From contig NZ_JACSCW010000007.1 of assembly GCF_014333585.1 (NCBI RefSeq), positions 62,001-126,000 on the forward strand: a stretch of 64,000 bases of DNA. The letters run 5' to 3'. The position numbers and the translations under genes are program-made. Shown in pieces: positions 43,520-51,824 of this stretch. The DNA comes from Hymenobacter sp. BT188. GTDB lineage: Bacteria; Bacteroidota; Bacteroidia; Cytophagales; Hymenobacteraceae. The notes beneath the pieces were generated by a model. That model saw only the letters and a list, made by a program, of their open reading frames with translations, was not told the DNA's origin and made no database searches. Every line of letters begins with the position of its first letter. The first letter of the stretch is position 1.

Positions 43520-43963
43520 CCTTCGCTTGTTTCATTGAGATGGCGATGGTTGTGGTCGGCCCGCTGACTTTGAACATGCAGTCCTCAAAGGTGGGGACTT
43601 TAAAGCGCGGCTTCACGTTGTTGACAAGGCAAACGGCTCGATGGGAATCCCCACCATGTTGCGGCCCACCACGTCATTCTAGTTCAAATCCTGGGTGACA
43701 ACAATAGCCACTCCCCGAGCGGCAACTGCATTGGGTACACCACTTTGTTGCTGCCGCTAGGCTTGATGTGCTTGAGCAGCGTGTAGTGATTGCGGACCAG
43801 AAAGTTCGCCTTCCCGTGGTACAAGTACAGCTTCAACGTGGCCTTGGTGGACGGCAAGTTAGTCACCACCACGGTGACGGCCGTGTTCGCCGCAGGGGGC
43901 GTGGCAGTACTAACGGGCAACCAAGCGGCGGCAGTGAGCCAAACAAAAAACCAACACGGTCAT
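43520..43963 (-). pseudogene. Decayed DUF2141-family secreted protein
   Basis: Fragments in several minus-strand frames reconstruct one DUF2141 protein. A signal region (MTVLVFCLAH / WFFVWLTAAAWLPV) is split by a frameshift. The core VTVVVTNLPSTKATLKLYLY and KVVYPMQLPLGEW follows, then after another shift AIVVTQDLN, a stop, NDVVGRNMVGIPIEPFALST. After a third shift comes VKPRFKVPTFEDCMFKV with TIAISM. At least three frameshifts and one stop are present. Intact members are small secreted beta proteins often next to receptors. Confidence 0.75.
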
Positions 43964-44139
43964 AGCAGCGAAGTAGCGGTGAGCAGGCCCCGGTAAACTG
44001 TGAGGCTTGGATGTCCGAGCATACATGCCCGGCATCGGATTAGTTGCTTAGAGGTAGGCACGCTAATTCCTAAGGTCTCTTTCAGCATGGCGGCCGGATG
44101 CGTCATTGTTTGGCAGCGGTCCAACGCCAACCTTCGCTT

Positions 44140-44668
44140 ATGCAATGGATAACCCGGGAGCGTTCCAAGATTGAACGGCTTGCCTGTCCCTGGCTGATTC
44201 TGCGGTTTATCGACCCGCAGGCGGAGATTGCGTACGTGCCGGCCCCTGAGGTCGTGGCCCCCGCCGAGCGCATCGGTGCCATTGCCTTCGACGGGGGGCA
44301 TGGAGTTTTTCCACTATGGGGCGGAATGCATCTTTGACTACTTCCTGAAAAAGTAGGCGCTAACGGACCCGGCCCTGCACGCTAAGGGCCCCATCATCCG
44401 GGGCGCCGACACCGACAGCCACGCCCTGACCCCGCAGGCGGCGGGTCTGTGGGCCATTTCCGCTGGGCTGGCTTACAACAGCCAAGACGACCAGCAGTTC
44501 TTGCAGTAGGGCCGGGTGCTCTACAACGCACTCTACACCTGGGCCCAGCGCCTGCAGCACCAGGCCCACACCCAGGAGCCGGAGGAGCAGCCGCTGGTAC
44601 AGGTGTACTCGGCTTACCTGCAGCGCACCCGGGAAAGCCACGCGCTCCCGCCTTCGCTGAGCGACTAG
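44140..44668 (+). pseudogene. Decayed chromate-resistance protein (ChrB C-terminal domain)
   Basis: The first frame (ATG 44140; open from 44098) reads MQWITRERSKIERLACPWLI, LRFIDPQAEIAYVPAPEVVA and PAERIGAIAFDGG. A +1-type shift near 44295 then gives GMEFFHYGAECIFDYFLKK, a stop, LTDPALHAKGPIIRGADTDS, HALTPQAAGLWAISAGLAYN, a second stop, and a helical tail ending PPSLSD at 44668. The sequence order is that of ChrB/chromate-resistance exported proteins. The frameshift and two nonsense codons inactivate it. It adds to the metal-resistance theme of the neighbourhood. Confidence 0.85.
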
Positions 44669-45031
44669 GCTCCGGCCCTCTCCGATTGGCGGCCAGCTGT
44701 CCCAGGCGTGGGGAGAGTAGGCACCCCGTAGCCCAGTCCCAGCGAACCGTGGCATTGACCCCAAAATCGACGCAACGAACAGACCATTTTTGCGCGATTA
44801 ATAAGCTACCTAGGTCTTAGCCTTTTGGTGGCGGGGGCCACCAGTTGCTTAGGCGAGCGGGTAAGATCGCATAGGCCAAACTAGGTAGAACAATCGACTC
44901 AATTAGTCATGGTAATTAGGACTCTATCCTTTCCTGGCTTCCTGTTCCAATAACCAGGATAACAGGAGGGCCAAGTAGTCGGACCAAAAAGAATCAGGCG
45001 GTTAACTTTCAGAACCTACCTTCTTGCCCCC
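44669..45031. other. Gene-free interval before the recombinase remnant
   Basis: I see no frame, repeat or strong hairpin. Serine resolvases often have their res site in this place, but I could not identify subsite repeats. Confidence 0.4.
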
Positions 45032-45599
45032 ATGACTCAACCCTTCGGCTACGCCCGCGGCCCCACCCTGGACCACAACCTGGATACCCAACTGGACATT
45101 ATCATCAAGGCCGGCTGCGACCACATTTTCCAGGACAACATCTCGGGGTTGAGCCGGCCGCGACCCGCGCTCGAGGAGCTGCTGGGCCTGTTACGGGCGG
45201 GTGACACGGTGCTAGTAGCTCGTTTCTTTCGCCTGGGTCGTAGCCGCGACCACGTCTTCACCTGGTCAACTCCTTCCATGCGCGCGGCGTCCACTTCAAA
45301 GCCCTGGATTTGGGCATCGACACCACGCCGCCGGCGGGCAAGTTCATGCTCTCCGTCTTCGCCTCGCTGGCCGAGTACGACCGCGAGAGCATCCTGGAGA
45401 AGACCAAGGCCGGCCAGCAGCTGGCCGCCGCCCAGGGCAAACACCTCGGCCGGCCCAAGGGCTGCATGCCGAGAACCTGGCCAAAGTGCGGATCGCGCTG
45501 GAAAAAGGCTTGTCCGTCACCGAAACCGTGGAATTAACCGGCATCAGCCCCTCCCGCGTCAAACGCTCCCGCCAGCACTTGCCGGCCGCGCTTTTTTAA
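45032..45599 (+). pseudogene. Decayed serine recombinase (Pin/resolvase family)
   Basis: Three frames carry one recombinase. The N-terminus is MTQPFGYARGPTLDHNLDTQ then FQDNISGLSRPRPALEELLG and DTVLVARFFRLGRSRDH. After a shift near 45265 it continues VHFKALDLGIDTTPPAGKFM and SVFASLAEYDRESILEKTKA. After another shift near 45465 the helix-turn-helix reads LAKVRIALEKGLSVTETVEL, TGISPSRVKRSRQ, stop 45597-45599. In relatives the start is YARVSTxDQN; here VS became GP, so the catalytic serine is lost too. The gene is dead by two independent criteria. Confidence 0.85.
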
Positions 45600-45676
45600 C
45601 CCGATGGATGCTCACATGGGCTCCGAGCAAGCTTACTGGACTACTCATTCCCTCTGTGAGTCTACACTACAACGCG

Positions 45677-48073
45677 CTACTTCAGCTGCTGCGCCGCTTT
45701 TGACTCCTGCAGAAATAGCACCGCGTCGAACTCGCTGCGCAACTCATGGGAGGCAAAATTCTGCGACGCCTCCTGAATGCCGATGTCGCGAAACTCCTGC
45801 TGCTGAAAAAGCCAGGCGTTGTCATCATTCCGTTCCAGCCGGCGCATATCCAACACGAAGGCGGGCAGTTTGGCGGCCTGAAACCACGCCTCGTACGAGC
45901 CCGCCGGGGCAGGTTGCGCGGCTACCGAATGAAACGTGCGACCGCCCTCGGCCGCGTAGCTGCCCTGTCCGAAGGCAAAGCCCAACGATAAATACAGCGG
46001 ACCAAAGCGGTCGCGCAACCACTCCCCCAGGGGGCGCTGGCGTTGGGCGAAGGTGGCCACGTGCGCATTGTGCGCCCAAACAGCCAGCTTGGCCGGGGTG
46101 CCATTCAGACCCAGGTGTTGGCTGAGCCAAACTACGTTTTCAGCCATGCAGGCGTCGCGGTAGTCGCTGCCCTGACGCAGGGGTAGGCGCCGGAAGGTGG
46201 CGCCCTGCTCCAGCCGGCGCAGCTCAAACAGGAAGCGCGCCTGCTGGCGGGCAGTCCAATCGGGGCTGCGGACGAGCTTGAAACGGGTATCGAGGCCGGT
46301 GCGCAGCTCGCGGGTGAGGCGCAGCAGCGTTTGCAGGCGAGCATCGTCGGGCTGGTGGGGCGTCTGGAATAGGTCGATGGCAGGTCCACCGCCGCTGCGC
46401 GGAATCTGGGCCAGCACCGCGGCTAGTTCCCGCAGCCGAGTCTGCACAAACGCGTCGTCGGGGCGGGCCGCCCGTTGCAGGAACGCCAGCGCGTTTTCGG
46501 GCGCCTGCATATCCATGCCGGCGAACTGTACTTTGGCCACGCCGGGGCGCTGGTTGTGGGCGCGCAGGTAGCGCAGTAGGGCCAACACTTCCTGGGTGCC
46601 GAACGGGCCCAAACTGCCCACCAGCCGGGCCAGGTCGCCCTGCCCGGTTTGCAGATACTGGTTCAGCGGCTCGCAGTCGGCGCTGCTTTCCAGCACGAAA
46701 CCCGTAAAGCCTTTCTGCTCCACCAAGTAGCGCACCAGTCGGTGCTTCATCTCGAATATGCTGCCCGAGCCGTGCGTCACCTCGCCTAACCCTACTACCC
46801 GCGCAGTGCCAATCAGCGGTCCCAGCGCGGCCAAATCCGGTGTTTTGACCGCCGCACCGGCCACCGGCGCAAGGACTGGCACCAGCGCCCGACGCAGCCA
46901 GGCTACCTCAGCAGTGGTGGGCGCAGCGGGCGCGGGCGGCGGGGCCGGTACGTAGGGCCGCCCATCGAGGCTGAAGGTAAAATCATCCAGCAGCACGGTG
47001 GCCGGGCCGGGCAGGCGCACACCCAGCGACAGGTCGGTCGCAAATTCGTCGTCGGCCACCGGTATACTCAGGCTGAATGCAGTCCACTCGGCACCCGGCC
47101 GGGGGGGCGAGGGCAGTTCTACCACTCCGTAGCTCCACTGCGACTCGGTGCCACCGCGGCCATCGGTGCCGAGCCGGGCGTAGGTGAAAACCGGCGAGGC
47201 GGGCCCTCTCGCGCTGGCCGGGACTAGCTGGCGCCAGTAGCCGCTCACTTTTAGTATTTTGCCACGCAGGTGCGCGATGGGCAACGCGCCCAAGTACACC
47301 ACGGGCACCGCCTCCCCGGGCCGGCCGGGCGGGGCGGCCGTCAGGCGCAGGCTGCGGCGGCCCTGCCGGGGCTGCAAGCTATCCAGGCGCAGCGTGACGC
47401 GGGGAGGGTCGGGGCAGGCGGCGGCGGGCGGCAGCTGCTCGAAGCTCCAGGTAGGGGTGTGGCGCGCCTGGGCGGTCAGCAACAGGGCCTCGGTGCCGGC
47501 TAGCGGCTGGTCCTGATACAGGCGGCCGTTGATGCGCACCTCTACGTCATCAAACCAGACCTGCCCGCTGCCATAGGCGCGCACGCCCAGGCCAAAGGCG
47601 GTGGCGGTTGGCTTCACGGCCAGCGTCAGTTCCAGGCGGCGCCACTCCTGGTTGGGCGGCAGGTTGTCGAGTTGGTCGCGACGGTCTTTGCCGTCGTTAT
47701 CGGGCGTGTGGGCGTAGGCATACAGGCCGGCCTGACCCGCGAAGTGGCGGGTGCGCATCCAGCCACTAACCGTGACGAGCCGGCCGCGCACCGAGTCTAC
47801 GGGAAAAGAAAACAGGGTATACATGGCGGCGGAAGTGGGTTCGTTGGCTTTTTCCAGCTCGAGGCGGAGGCTGCCCCGACCCTGCCGGAACGTCATTGTA
47901 TCCACCTGCACGACCGTGCCCCCATCCATTTTGCGGGCCCACAGTAGCAACGGCCGGCGGCGATTGGCCTCGGCCTCCAGGGCGAGGTTGAGGCGCGCCT
48001 GAGCCGGGGCCAGCAGGGGGTGCAGCAGGAGTAGCAGCAAGGCCAGCTGCTGATTGGTTTTGGAAAGCAACAT
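45677..48073 (-). CDS. Secreted erythromycin-esterase-like hydrolase with N-terminal beta-sandwich modules
   Basis: The protein has 798 residues. A signal peptide (NQQLALLLLLLHPLLAPAQA) is followed by two similar carbohydrate-binding-like modules (about 30-195 and 205-370), each with a 'GxxSLRLE ... KVSGYWR ... WFDDVEV/LLDDFTF' pattern. A Pro-rich linker leads to the erythromycin-esterase domain (about 395-798). It has ARVVGLGEVTHGSGSIFEMK, GFTGFVLESSADCEPLN and LAVWAHNAHVATFAQRQRPL, with the family's conserved Glu/His pairs. EreA/EreB-type enzymes open the macrolide lactone, but the multidomain secreted Bacteroidota relatives are uncharacterised and resistance cannot be assumed. It stands alone between recombinase remnants. 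Confidence 0.88.
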   Translation of the reverse strand: MLLSKTNQQLALLLLLLHPLLAPAQARLNLALEAEANRRRPLLLWARKMDGGTVVQVDTMTFRQGRGSLRLELEKANEPTSAAMYTLFSFPVDSVRGRLVTVSGWMRTRHFAGQAGLYAYAHTPDNDGKDRRDQLDNLPPNQEWRRLELTLAVKPTATAFGLGVRAYGSGQVWFDDVEVRINGRLYQDQPLAGTEALLLTAQARHTPTWSFEQLPPAAACPDPPRVTLRLDSLQPRQGRRSLRLTAAPPGRPGEAVPVVYLGALPIAHLRGKILKVSGYWRQLVPASARGPASPVFTYARLGTDGRGGTESQWSYGVVELPSPPRPGAEWTAFSLSIPVADDEFATDLSLGVRLPGPATVLLDDFTFSLDGRPYVPAPPPAPAAPTTAEVAWLRRALVPVLAPVAGAAVKTPDLAALGPLIGTARVVGLGEVTHGSGSIFEMKHRLVRYLVEQKGFTGFVLESSADCEPLNQYLQTGQGDLARLVGSLGPFGTQEVLALLRYLRAHNQRPGVAKVQFAGMDMQAPENALAFLQRAARPDDAFVQTRLRELAAVLAQIPRSGGGPAIDLFQTPHQPDDARLQTLLRLTRELRTGLDTRFKLVRSPDWTARQQARFLFELRRLEQGATFRRLPLRQGSDYRDACMAENVVWLSQHLGLNGTPAKLAVWAHNAHVATFAQRQRPLGEWLRDRFGPLYLSLGFAFGQGSYAAEGGRTFHSVAAQPAPAGSYEAWFQAAKLPAFVLDMRRLERNDDNAWLFQQQEFRDIGIQEASQNFASHELRSEFDAVLFLQESKAAQQLK

Positions 48074-48091
48074 GGCAAGCAGCGTAGGATA

Positions 48092-48126
48092 CGAATGTAG
48101 GGCATTGTTAAATAAATAAGGCCAAA
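48092..48126 (-). promoter_or_regulatory. Possible promoter of the erythromycin-esterase-like gene
   Basis: The minus strand shows TTTG (48123-48126) and TACATTCG (48092-48099, 7 of 8 to TAnnTTTG) with 23 bp between, slightly longer than the usual spacing. The -7 box ends 18 bp before the ATG. Confidence 0.4.
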
Positions 48127-48190
48127 CCTCCTATTCGGCCTCACATCTGGCTATATTTTGTATTTATTGATATGCCCTACAACGCATTAT

Positions 48191-48333
48191 GGGAGAGCAT
48201 TAAAAAGTGTGGGGCGGTGTTCAATCACCGCTCAGGTTAGGAAGCCGTATTGGGTGGTGAAGGCTATAAGCCAATCGGTCATCCCCGGCCCTGCAATTTT
48301 AGATTCTGTCCCTACACTTTTTGATGCTCTCCT
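48191..48333. mobile_element. 143-bp element with 24-bp terminal inverted repeats (MITE-like)
   Basis: The ends gggagagcattaaaaagtgt (48191 onward) and the complement of 48310-48333 agree at 21 of 24 positions. The interior has no protein. The layout is that of a non-autonomous transposable element. The sequence caaaaagtgt-like end recalls IS256-type terminal repeats, but that is only a guess. No convincing target duplication is seen. Confidence 0.7.
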
Positions 48334-48430
48334 ACAAGGCCTCTCCTTAATCGAAACGGTGGAACTGATCGGCATCGGCATCTCCCGCGTCAAACGCTAC
48401 CGCAAGCCTCTACAGGCCGCGCTCACCTGA
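48334..48430 (+). pseudogene. Fragment of a serine-recombinase helix-turn-helix
   Basis: The frame ends LSLIETVELIGIGISRVKRY with RKPLQAALT and a stop at 48430. It resembles the tail LSVTETVELTGISPSRVKRS of the recombinase remnant ending at 45599. Only about 30 codons remain, directly after the 143-bp element. It implies that a second related recombinase once lay here. Confidence 0.7.
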
Positions 48431-48953
48431 GTGTACGGCTGCCCCGACGGGCTTAGCGTAATTTTATCCCCCCACTGCTATAAGAAGGCCAAGTAAGGCC
48501 CCGCTTTGCTAATAGGGTACGTCCCTTCCTCTTGTCTACTTCTGCCGTATCCCACTCACCCTCTGCTTCCCTTCACTCGAATCATTACGCGAGCGCCGGG
48601 AAATCAAGCTGACTGGTAAGGCAGGGGGAGCCTGAGCCCTTACTTCGCTTTCCAGCAGGACCTGCTTGCCCGAAGCTGAAGACCACCGAAGGGAACAGGA
48701 TAACGCTTAGGCACACGGGTCGCAGAATCGGTCAGGTCCCTAAGGCCGCCTAGTGAGCTTTAGGAGCCCTTGCCTAGCGTGAGACCCGCTTTCGTCTATT
48801 GCCTAGGCAGGCAGCGATGAGGATACCAATTACGAGCCGGGACAGGATACTGAAGGCCGGTAGCCTCGGCCCCTAGACAACCACTGCCCAGGCATGCTCG
48901 AATCCGCCGGGGCCTGGGGTATCTACCGGTTTTTTACCACCAACATACCCTCC
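48431..48953. other. Gene-free interval before the LytTR regulator
   Basis: No gene or strong repeat was found. The segment is of average composition and contains stops in all frames. Confidence 0.5.
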
Positions 48954-49679
48954 CTAAAACCCCGTCAGCTTGTTATAAAAAGCCTCGGCATAAGTATCAC
49001 TGATGGGGATGAGCTGGTCGGCGATCTGAATCCGGTTTTTCTCGATGTGGTCGATTTTGTCCAGGGCGACCAGAAAGGAGCGGTGCACGCGCACAAACTC
49101 CTGGGCGGGCAGGATCTCTTCCAGCTTGGCAAAGCTCAAGAGCGTCATAATCTTTTCTTGCCGGGTATGAATCCGCAAGTAGTCCTTCATCCCCTCCACA
49201 AAGAGAATATCGCGGGTCGCTATTTTCTGGATGCGGTGGCCCACCTTCAGAAAAATGTGCTCCGGCTCCGGCTTCGCGGCCGCTTTTCCCGCCGCCTTTT
49301 CCAGGGCGGGTGGGGGGCTTTTTTCCTGGCACAAACGCAACACGCCCCTGTAAAACCGCTCGAAAGTAAAGGGCTTGAGCAGGTAGTCCTTCACCTCCAA
49401 GTCGTACGCCTTCAGGGCATACTGGTCGTAGGCGGTGGTGAGGATAATCAGGGGCTTGGGGCTGAGCATGGGGATAAAGCTGAGCCCATCCAGGTCCGGC
49501 ATGTTGATGTCCAGAAACAACAGGTCGGGTTTGTCTGCCGCCAAAGAACCGGCGGCCTCCAAGGGGCTCATGAAGGTCCCTTTCAACTCCAGGAACGACA
49601 CTTTTCGGATGTATTCTTCCAGAATTTCCTGGGCCAGGTGCTCGTCCTCAATGATGTAGCAGGTGAGCTTGTCTTTCAT
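48954..49679 (-). CDS. LytTR-family response regulator
   Basis: The protein has 241 residues. The receiver domain (1-120) has the acidic pocket CYIIEDEHLA, phosphoacceptor Asp57 (LLFLDINMPDLDG), and conserved Thr/Lys in IILTTAYDQYALKAYDLEVK and DYLLKPF. A linker with Ala/Lys repeats (ALEKAAGKAAAKPEPE) leads to the LytTR DNA-binding domain (about 140-241; FLKVGHRIQKIATRDILFVE, GMKDYLRIHTRQEKIMTLLS, FVRVHRSFLVALDKIDHIEK). Its start overlaps the end of the kinase gene by 32 bp. It probably controls the divergent ABC/M1-peptidase operon. Confidence 0.96.
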   Translation of the reverse strand: MKDKLTCYIIEDEHLAQEILEEYIRKVSFLELKGTFMSPLEAAGSLAADKPDLLFLDINMPDLDGLSFIPMLSPKPLIILTTAYDQYALKAYDLEVKDYLLKPFTFERFYRGVLRLCQEKSPPPALEKAAGKAAAKPEPEHIFLKVGHRIQKIATRDILFVEGMKDYLRIHTRQEKIMTLLSFAKLEEILPAQEFVRVHRSFLVALDKIDHIEKNRIQIADQLIPISDTYAEAFYNKLTGF

Positions 49680-50673
49680 GAGCCAAGGAGGTAAGACCGT
49701 GAATGGTAAGCGCGACGGTGAAGGTTTCGCCCGTATTCTGAATGGTGAGCGTATGCTGGTCCGGATACAACAAAGCTAGCCGTTTGCGCACGTTGGGCAA
49801 CCCAATGCCGCCCGGTTCTTCGAGCGCAGTAGCCGGCTTTTTGGCGATGGGGTTCTGCACGTGGAAGGCCAGGCTATCATCTTTTACCTCCACCCGCACC
49901 TGCAGGTCGCCGGGCTCCAGCCGGGCGGGGCTGTGCTTGTAGGCGTTTTCCAGCAGGTGAATGAACAGCAAGGGGGCAATGTAGCAGGATTCGGCTTCTC
50001 CCGTTAGCTGCAGGTCGACCACCGGACTGTGCTTGTAGCGGAGCTGCTGCAAGCTCACGTAGTCCCGCAAGTAGTCCAGTTCCCGGGTTAGCGGCACCGT
50101 GGCGGCATTGGACTCATAAATCATGTAGCGCATCAACGAGGCCAGGTGCATGACCGCGTCCGGGGCGGCCGGCGCCTGTTTATACACCAGCGTGTGGATG
50201 TTGTTGAGGGTGTTGAACAGGAAGTGGGGATTGATCTGTGATTTCAGATTCACCAGTTCGGCCTCCACGGCCTGCTTCTCCAGCTGTTCTTTCCGGATGG
50301 TGTTCAGCACCAGGTTCTCGGTGACCCGGGCCAGCCAGCTCAGGAAGAGAAAGATGGGGACTGTGGTGATTAAGTGCATTGAATAATACCCAAAATCAAA
50401 CGGCTGCTGGTGGAAAAGCAAAAAGCACAAAGGCGCGGTCAGCGCGATGCCCGCCAGTCGGAGCCAATAGTCTCTTCCCTTTCTCTTGCCGGTAGTAAGA
50501 GTTAATAGGTAAAAATGACCGTAAAAAACATACAGACAGGTGGTTATAAAACCTGCCGTGGTGCTACGCCAGTGGGCGTCGGTATCACTTTTAAGTTGTA
50601 AGACTACCGCCAAGGTGAATAAGACCCAGACAGATAGGTGAATTAGCCGGAAGATTCTTTTGACGCGCTCCAT
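49648..50673 (-). CDS. LytS/YehU-type sensor histidine kinase
   Basis: The protein has 341 residues. The N-terminal half holds four predicted membrane helices (about 10-27, 40-60, 70-88, 100-118) with no extracellular domain. A coiled segment (IRKEQLEKQAVEAELVNLKS) precedes the His_kinase box QINPHFLFNTLNNIHTLVYK with phosphoacceptor His150. The HATPase includes LLFIHLLENAYKHS (N box) and GGIGLPNVRKRLALLYPD (G box). It is the first gene of a leftward operon and overlaps its regulator. Being within the membrane, it may sense envelope stress or a membrane-active compound. Confidence 0.95.
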   Translation of the reverse strand: MERVKRIFRLIHLSVWVLFTLAVVLQLKSDTDAHWRSTTAGFITTCLYVFYGHFYLLTLTTGKRKGRDYWLRLAGIALTAPLCFLLFHQQPFDFGYYSMHLITTVPIFLFLSWLARVTENLVLNTIRKEQLEKQAVEAELVNLKSQINPHFLFNTLNNIHTLVYKQAPAAPDAVMHLASLMRYMIYESNAATVPLTRELDYLRDYVSLQQLRYKHSPVVDLQLTGEAESCYIAPLLFIHLLENAYKHSPARLEPGDLQVRVEVKDDSLAFHVQNPIAKKPATALEEPGGIGLPNVRKRLALLYPDQHTLTIQNTGETFTVALTIHGLTSLAHERQAHLLHH

Positions 50674-50894
50674 AGCACAAAGGTGGGTTTTTCGGCGCTG
50701 GTCCGGGCCAGCGTTTCGACCAGCTACGAAGGCTAATCTACGGGAGAGGCAAAGGAGCCTGCCAGTGCGTTGGCAGAAGCAAAGTCCAACTTGGTCGAGT
50801 ACTTCACCGCATCAGCATATCACATTTCGCTATTCGATTCGGTAACAATTGCTTCGTTCTGAAATAGAAAGGTAACTGAAGCAAATCCGATAAA
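50674..50894. other. Intergenic region between the divergent kinase and ABC genes
   Basis: This is the likely control region for both operons. No perfect TAnnTTTG box or clear LytTR direct repeat stands out. The AT-rich part at 50815-50890 precedes the ABC gene. Confidence 0.4.
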
Positions 50895-51824
50895 ATGGGA
50901 ACTCACCCCTTAGGCCTAATCATCCGCAACGTCTCGAAAAGGTATGCGAATGGCGTGCAGGCATTGTATAATATATCGCTGGATATTCCGCTGGGCATGT
51001 ACGGGCTGCTGGGCCCCAACGGCGCCGGTAAATCAACCCTGATGCGTACCATCGCCACGCTGCAGGAGCCGGATGGGGGGCAGCTGTTTTTAGGCGACAT
51101 CGACGTGGTGAACCAGAAGGAGGCAGTGCGCCAGACGCTGGGCTACCTGCCCCAGGAATTCGGCGTGTACCCCAAAGCCAGCGCGGAAGAGCTGCTCGAC
51201 TACTTCGCCGTACTGAAAGGCATTACCAACCGGGCGGTGCGCCGGGAAACCACCGAGGCCCTGCTCAAGCAAACCAATCTGTGGGATAAGCGCAAGCAGA
51301 AGCTGGGGGGCTTTTCTGGCGGCATGAAGCAGCGCTTTGGCGTGGCGGTGGCCTTGCTGGGTAATCCGCGGCTGCTCATTGTCGACGAGCCCACCGCGGG
51401 CCTCGACCCGGCCGAGCGGGTACGCTTCCTGAATCTATTAAGCGAGCTGGGCGAAAACAGCGTGGTCATTCTCTCCACCCACATTGTGGCGGATGTTTCG
51501 GAGCTGTGCACCAACATGGCCATCATCAACCAGGGCCAAATCCTGCTGGAAGCCGAGCCCCTGGAGGCCGTGGCCGCCCTCAAAGGACGCATCTGGCGCA
51601 AGCTGACCGATAAACGCGCTCTGCCGGCGCTGGAGCAGGAGCACCGGGTTATTTCCGCCAAACTGCTTTCTGGGCGCACCCTGGTGCACGTGTACAGCCC
51701 AGACCGGCCAGGCCACGGGTTTGAGCCGGTGGAGCCGGACCTGGAGGATGTCTACTTCAGTGCCCTGACGGGCTGCTTCGGCCCGGTTAGTCAACAACCG
51801 AAAGCGGAGGGGGTAGCGCTATGA
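50895..51824 (+). CDS. ABC transporter ATP-binding protein
   Basis: The protein has 309 residues. It has Walker A LLGPNGAGKSTLM (40-50), Q-loop YLPQEFGVYPKASAEELLDY, signature LGGFSGGMKQRFGVAVALLG, Walker B LLIVDEPTAGLDPAE and H-loop VVILSTHIVADV. The C-terminal 70 residues are an accessory domain typical of ABC-2 exporters. It overlaps the permease gene by 4 bp (ATGA). It powers the permease/M1 fusion encoded next. Confidence 0.96.
   Translation: MGTHPLGLIIRNVSKRYANGVQALYNISLDIPLGMYGLLGPNGAGKSTLMRTIATLQEPDGGQLFLGDIDVVNQKEAVRQTLGYLPQEFGVYPKASAEELLDYFAVLKGITNRAVRRETTEALLKQTNLWDKRKQKLGGFSGGMKQRFGVAVALLGNPRLLIVDEPTAGLDPAERVRFLNLLSELGENSVVILSTHIVADVSELCTNMAIINQGQILLEAEPLEAVAALKGRIWRKLTDKRALPALEQEHRVISAKLLSGRTLVHVYSPDRPGHGFEPVEPDLEDVYFSALTGCFGPVSQQPKAEGVAL

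Noticed and set aside
43347..43616. 89-codon minus-strand frame overlapping the DUF2141 remnant
   Set aside because: Its first part belongs to the DUF2141 pseudogene and the rest is antisense or promoter DNA of the His-rich gene; not an independent gene.
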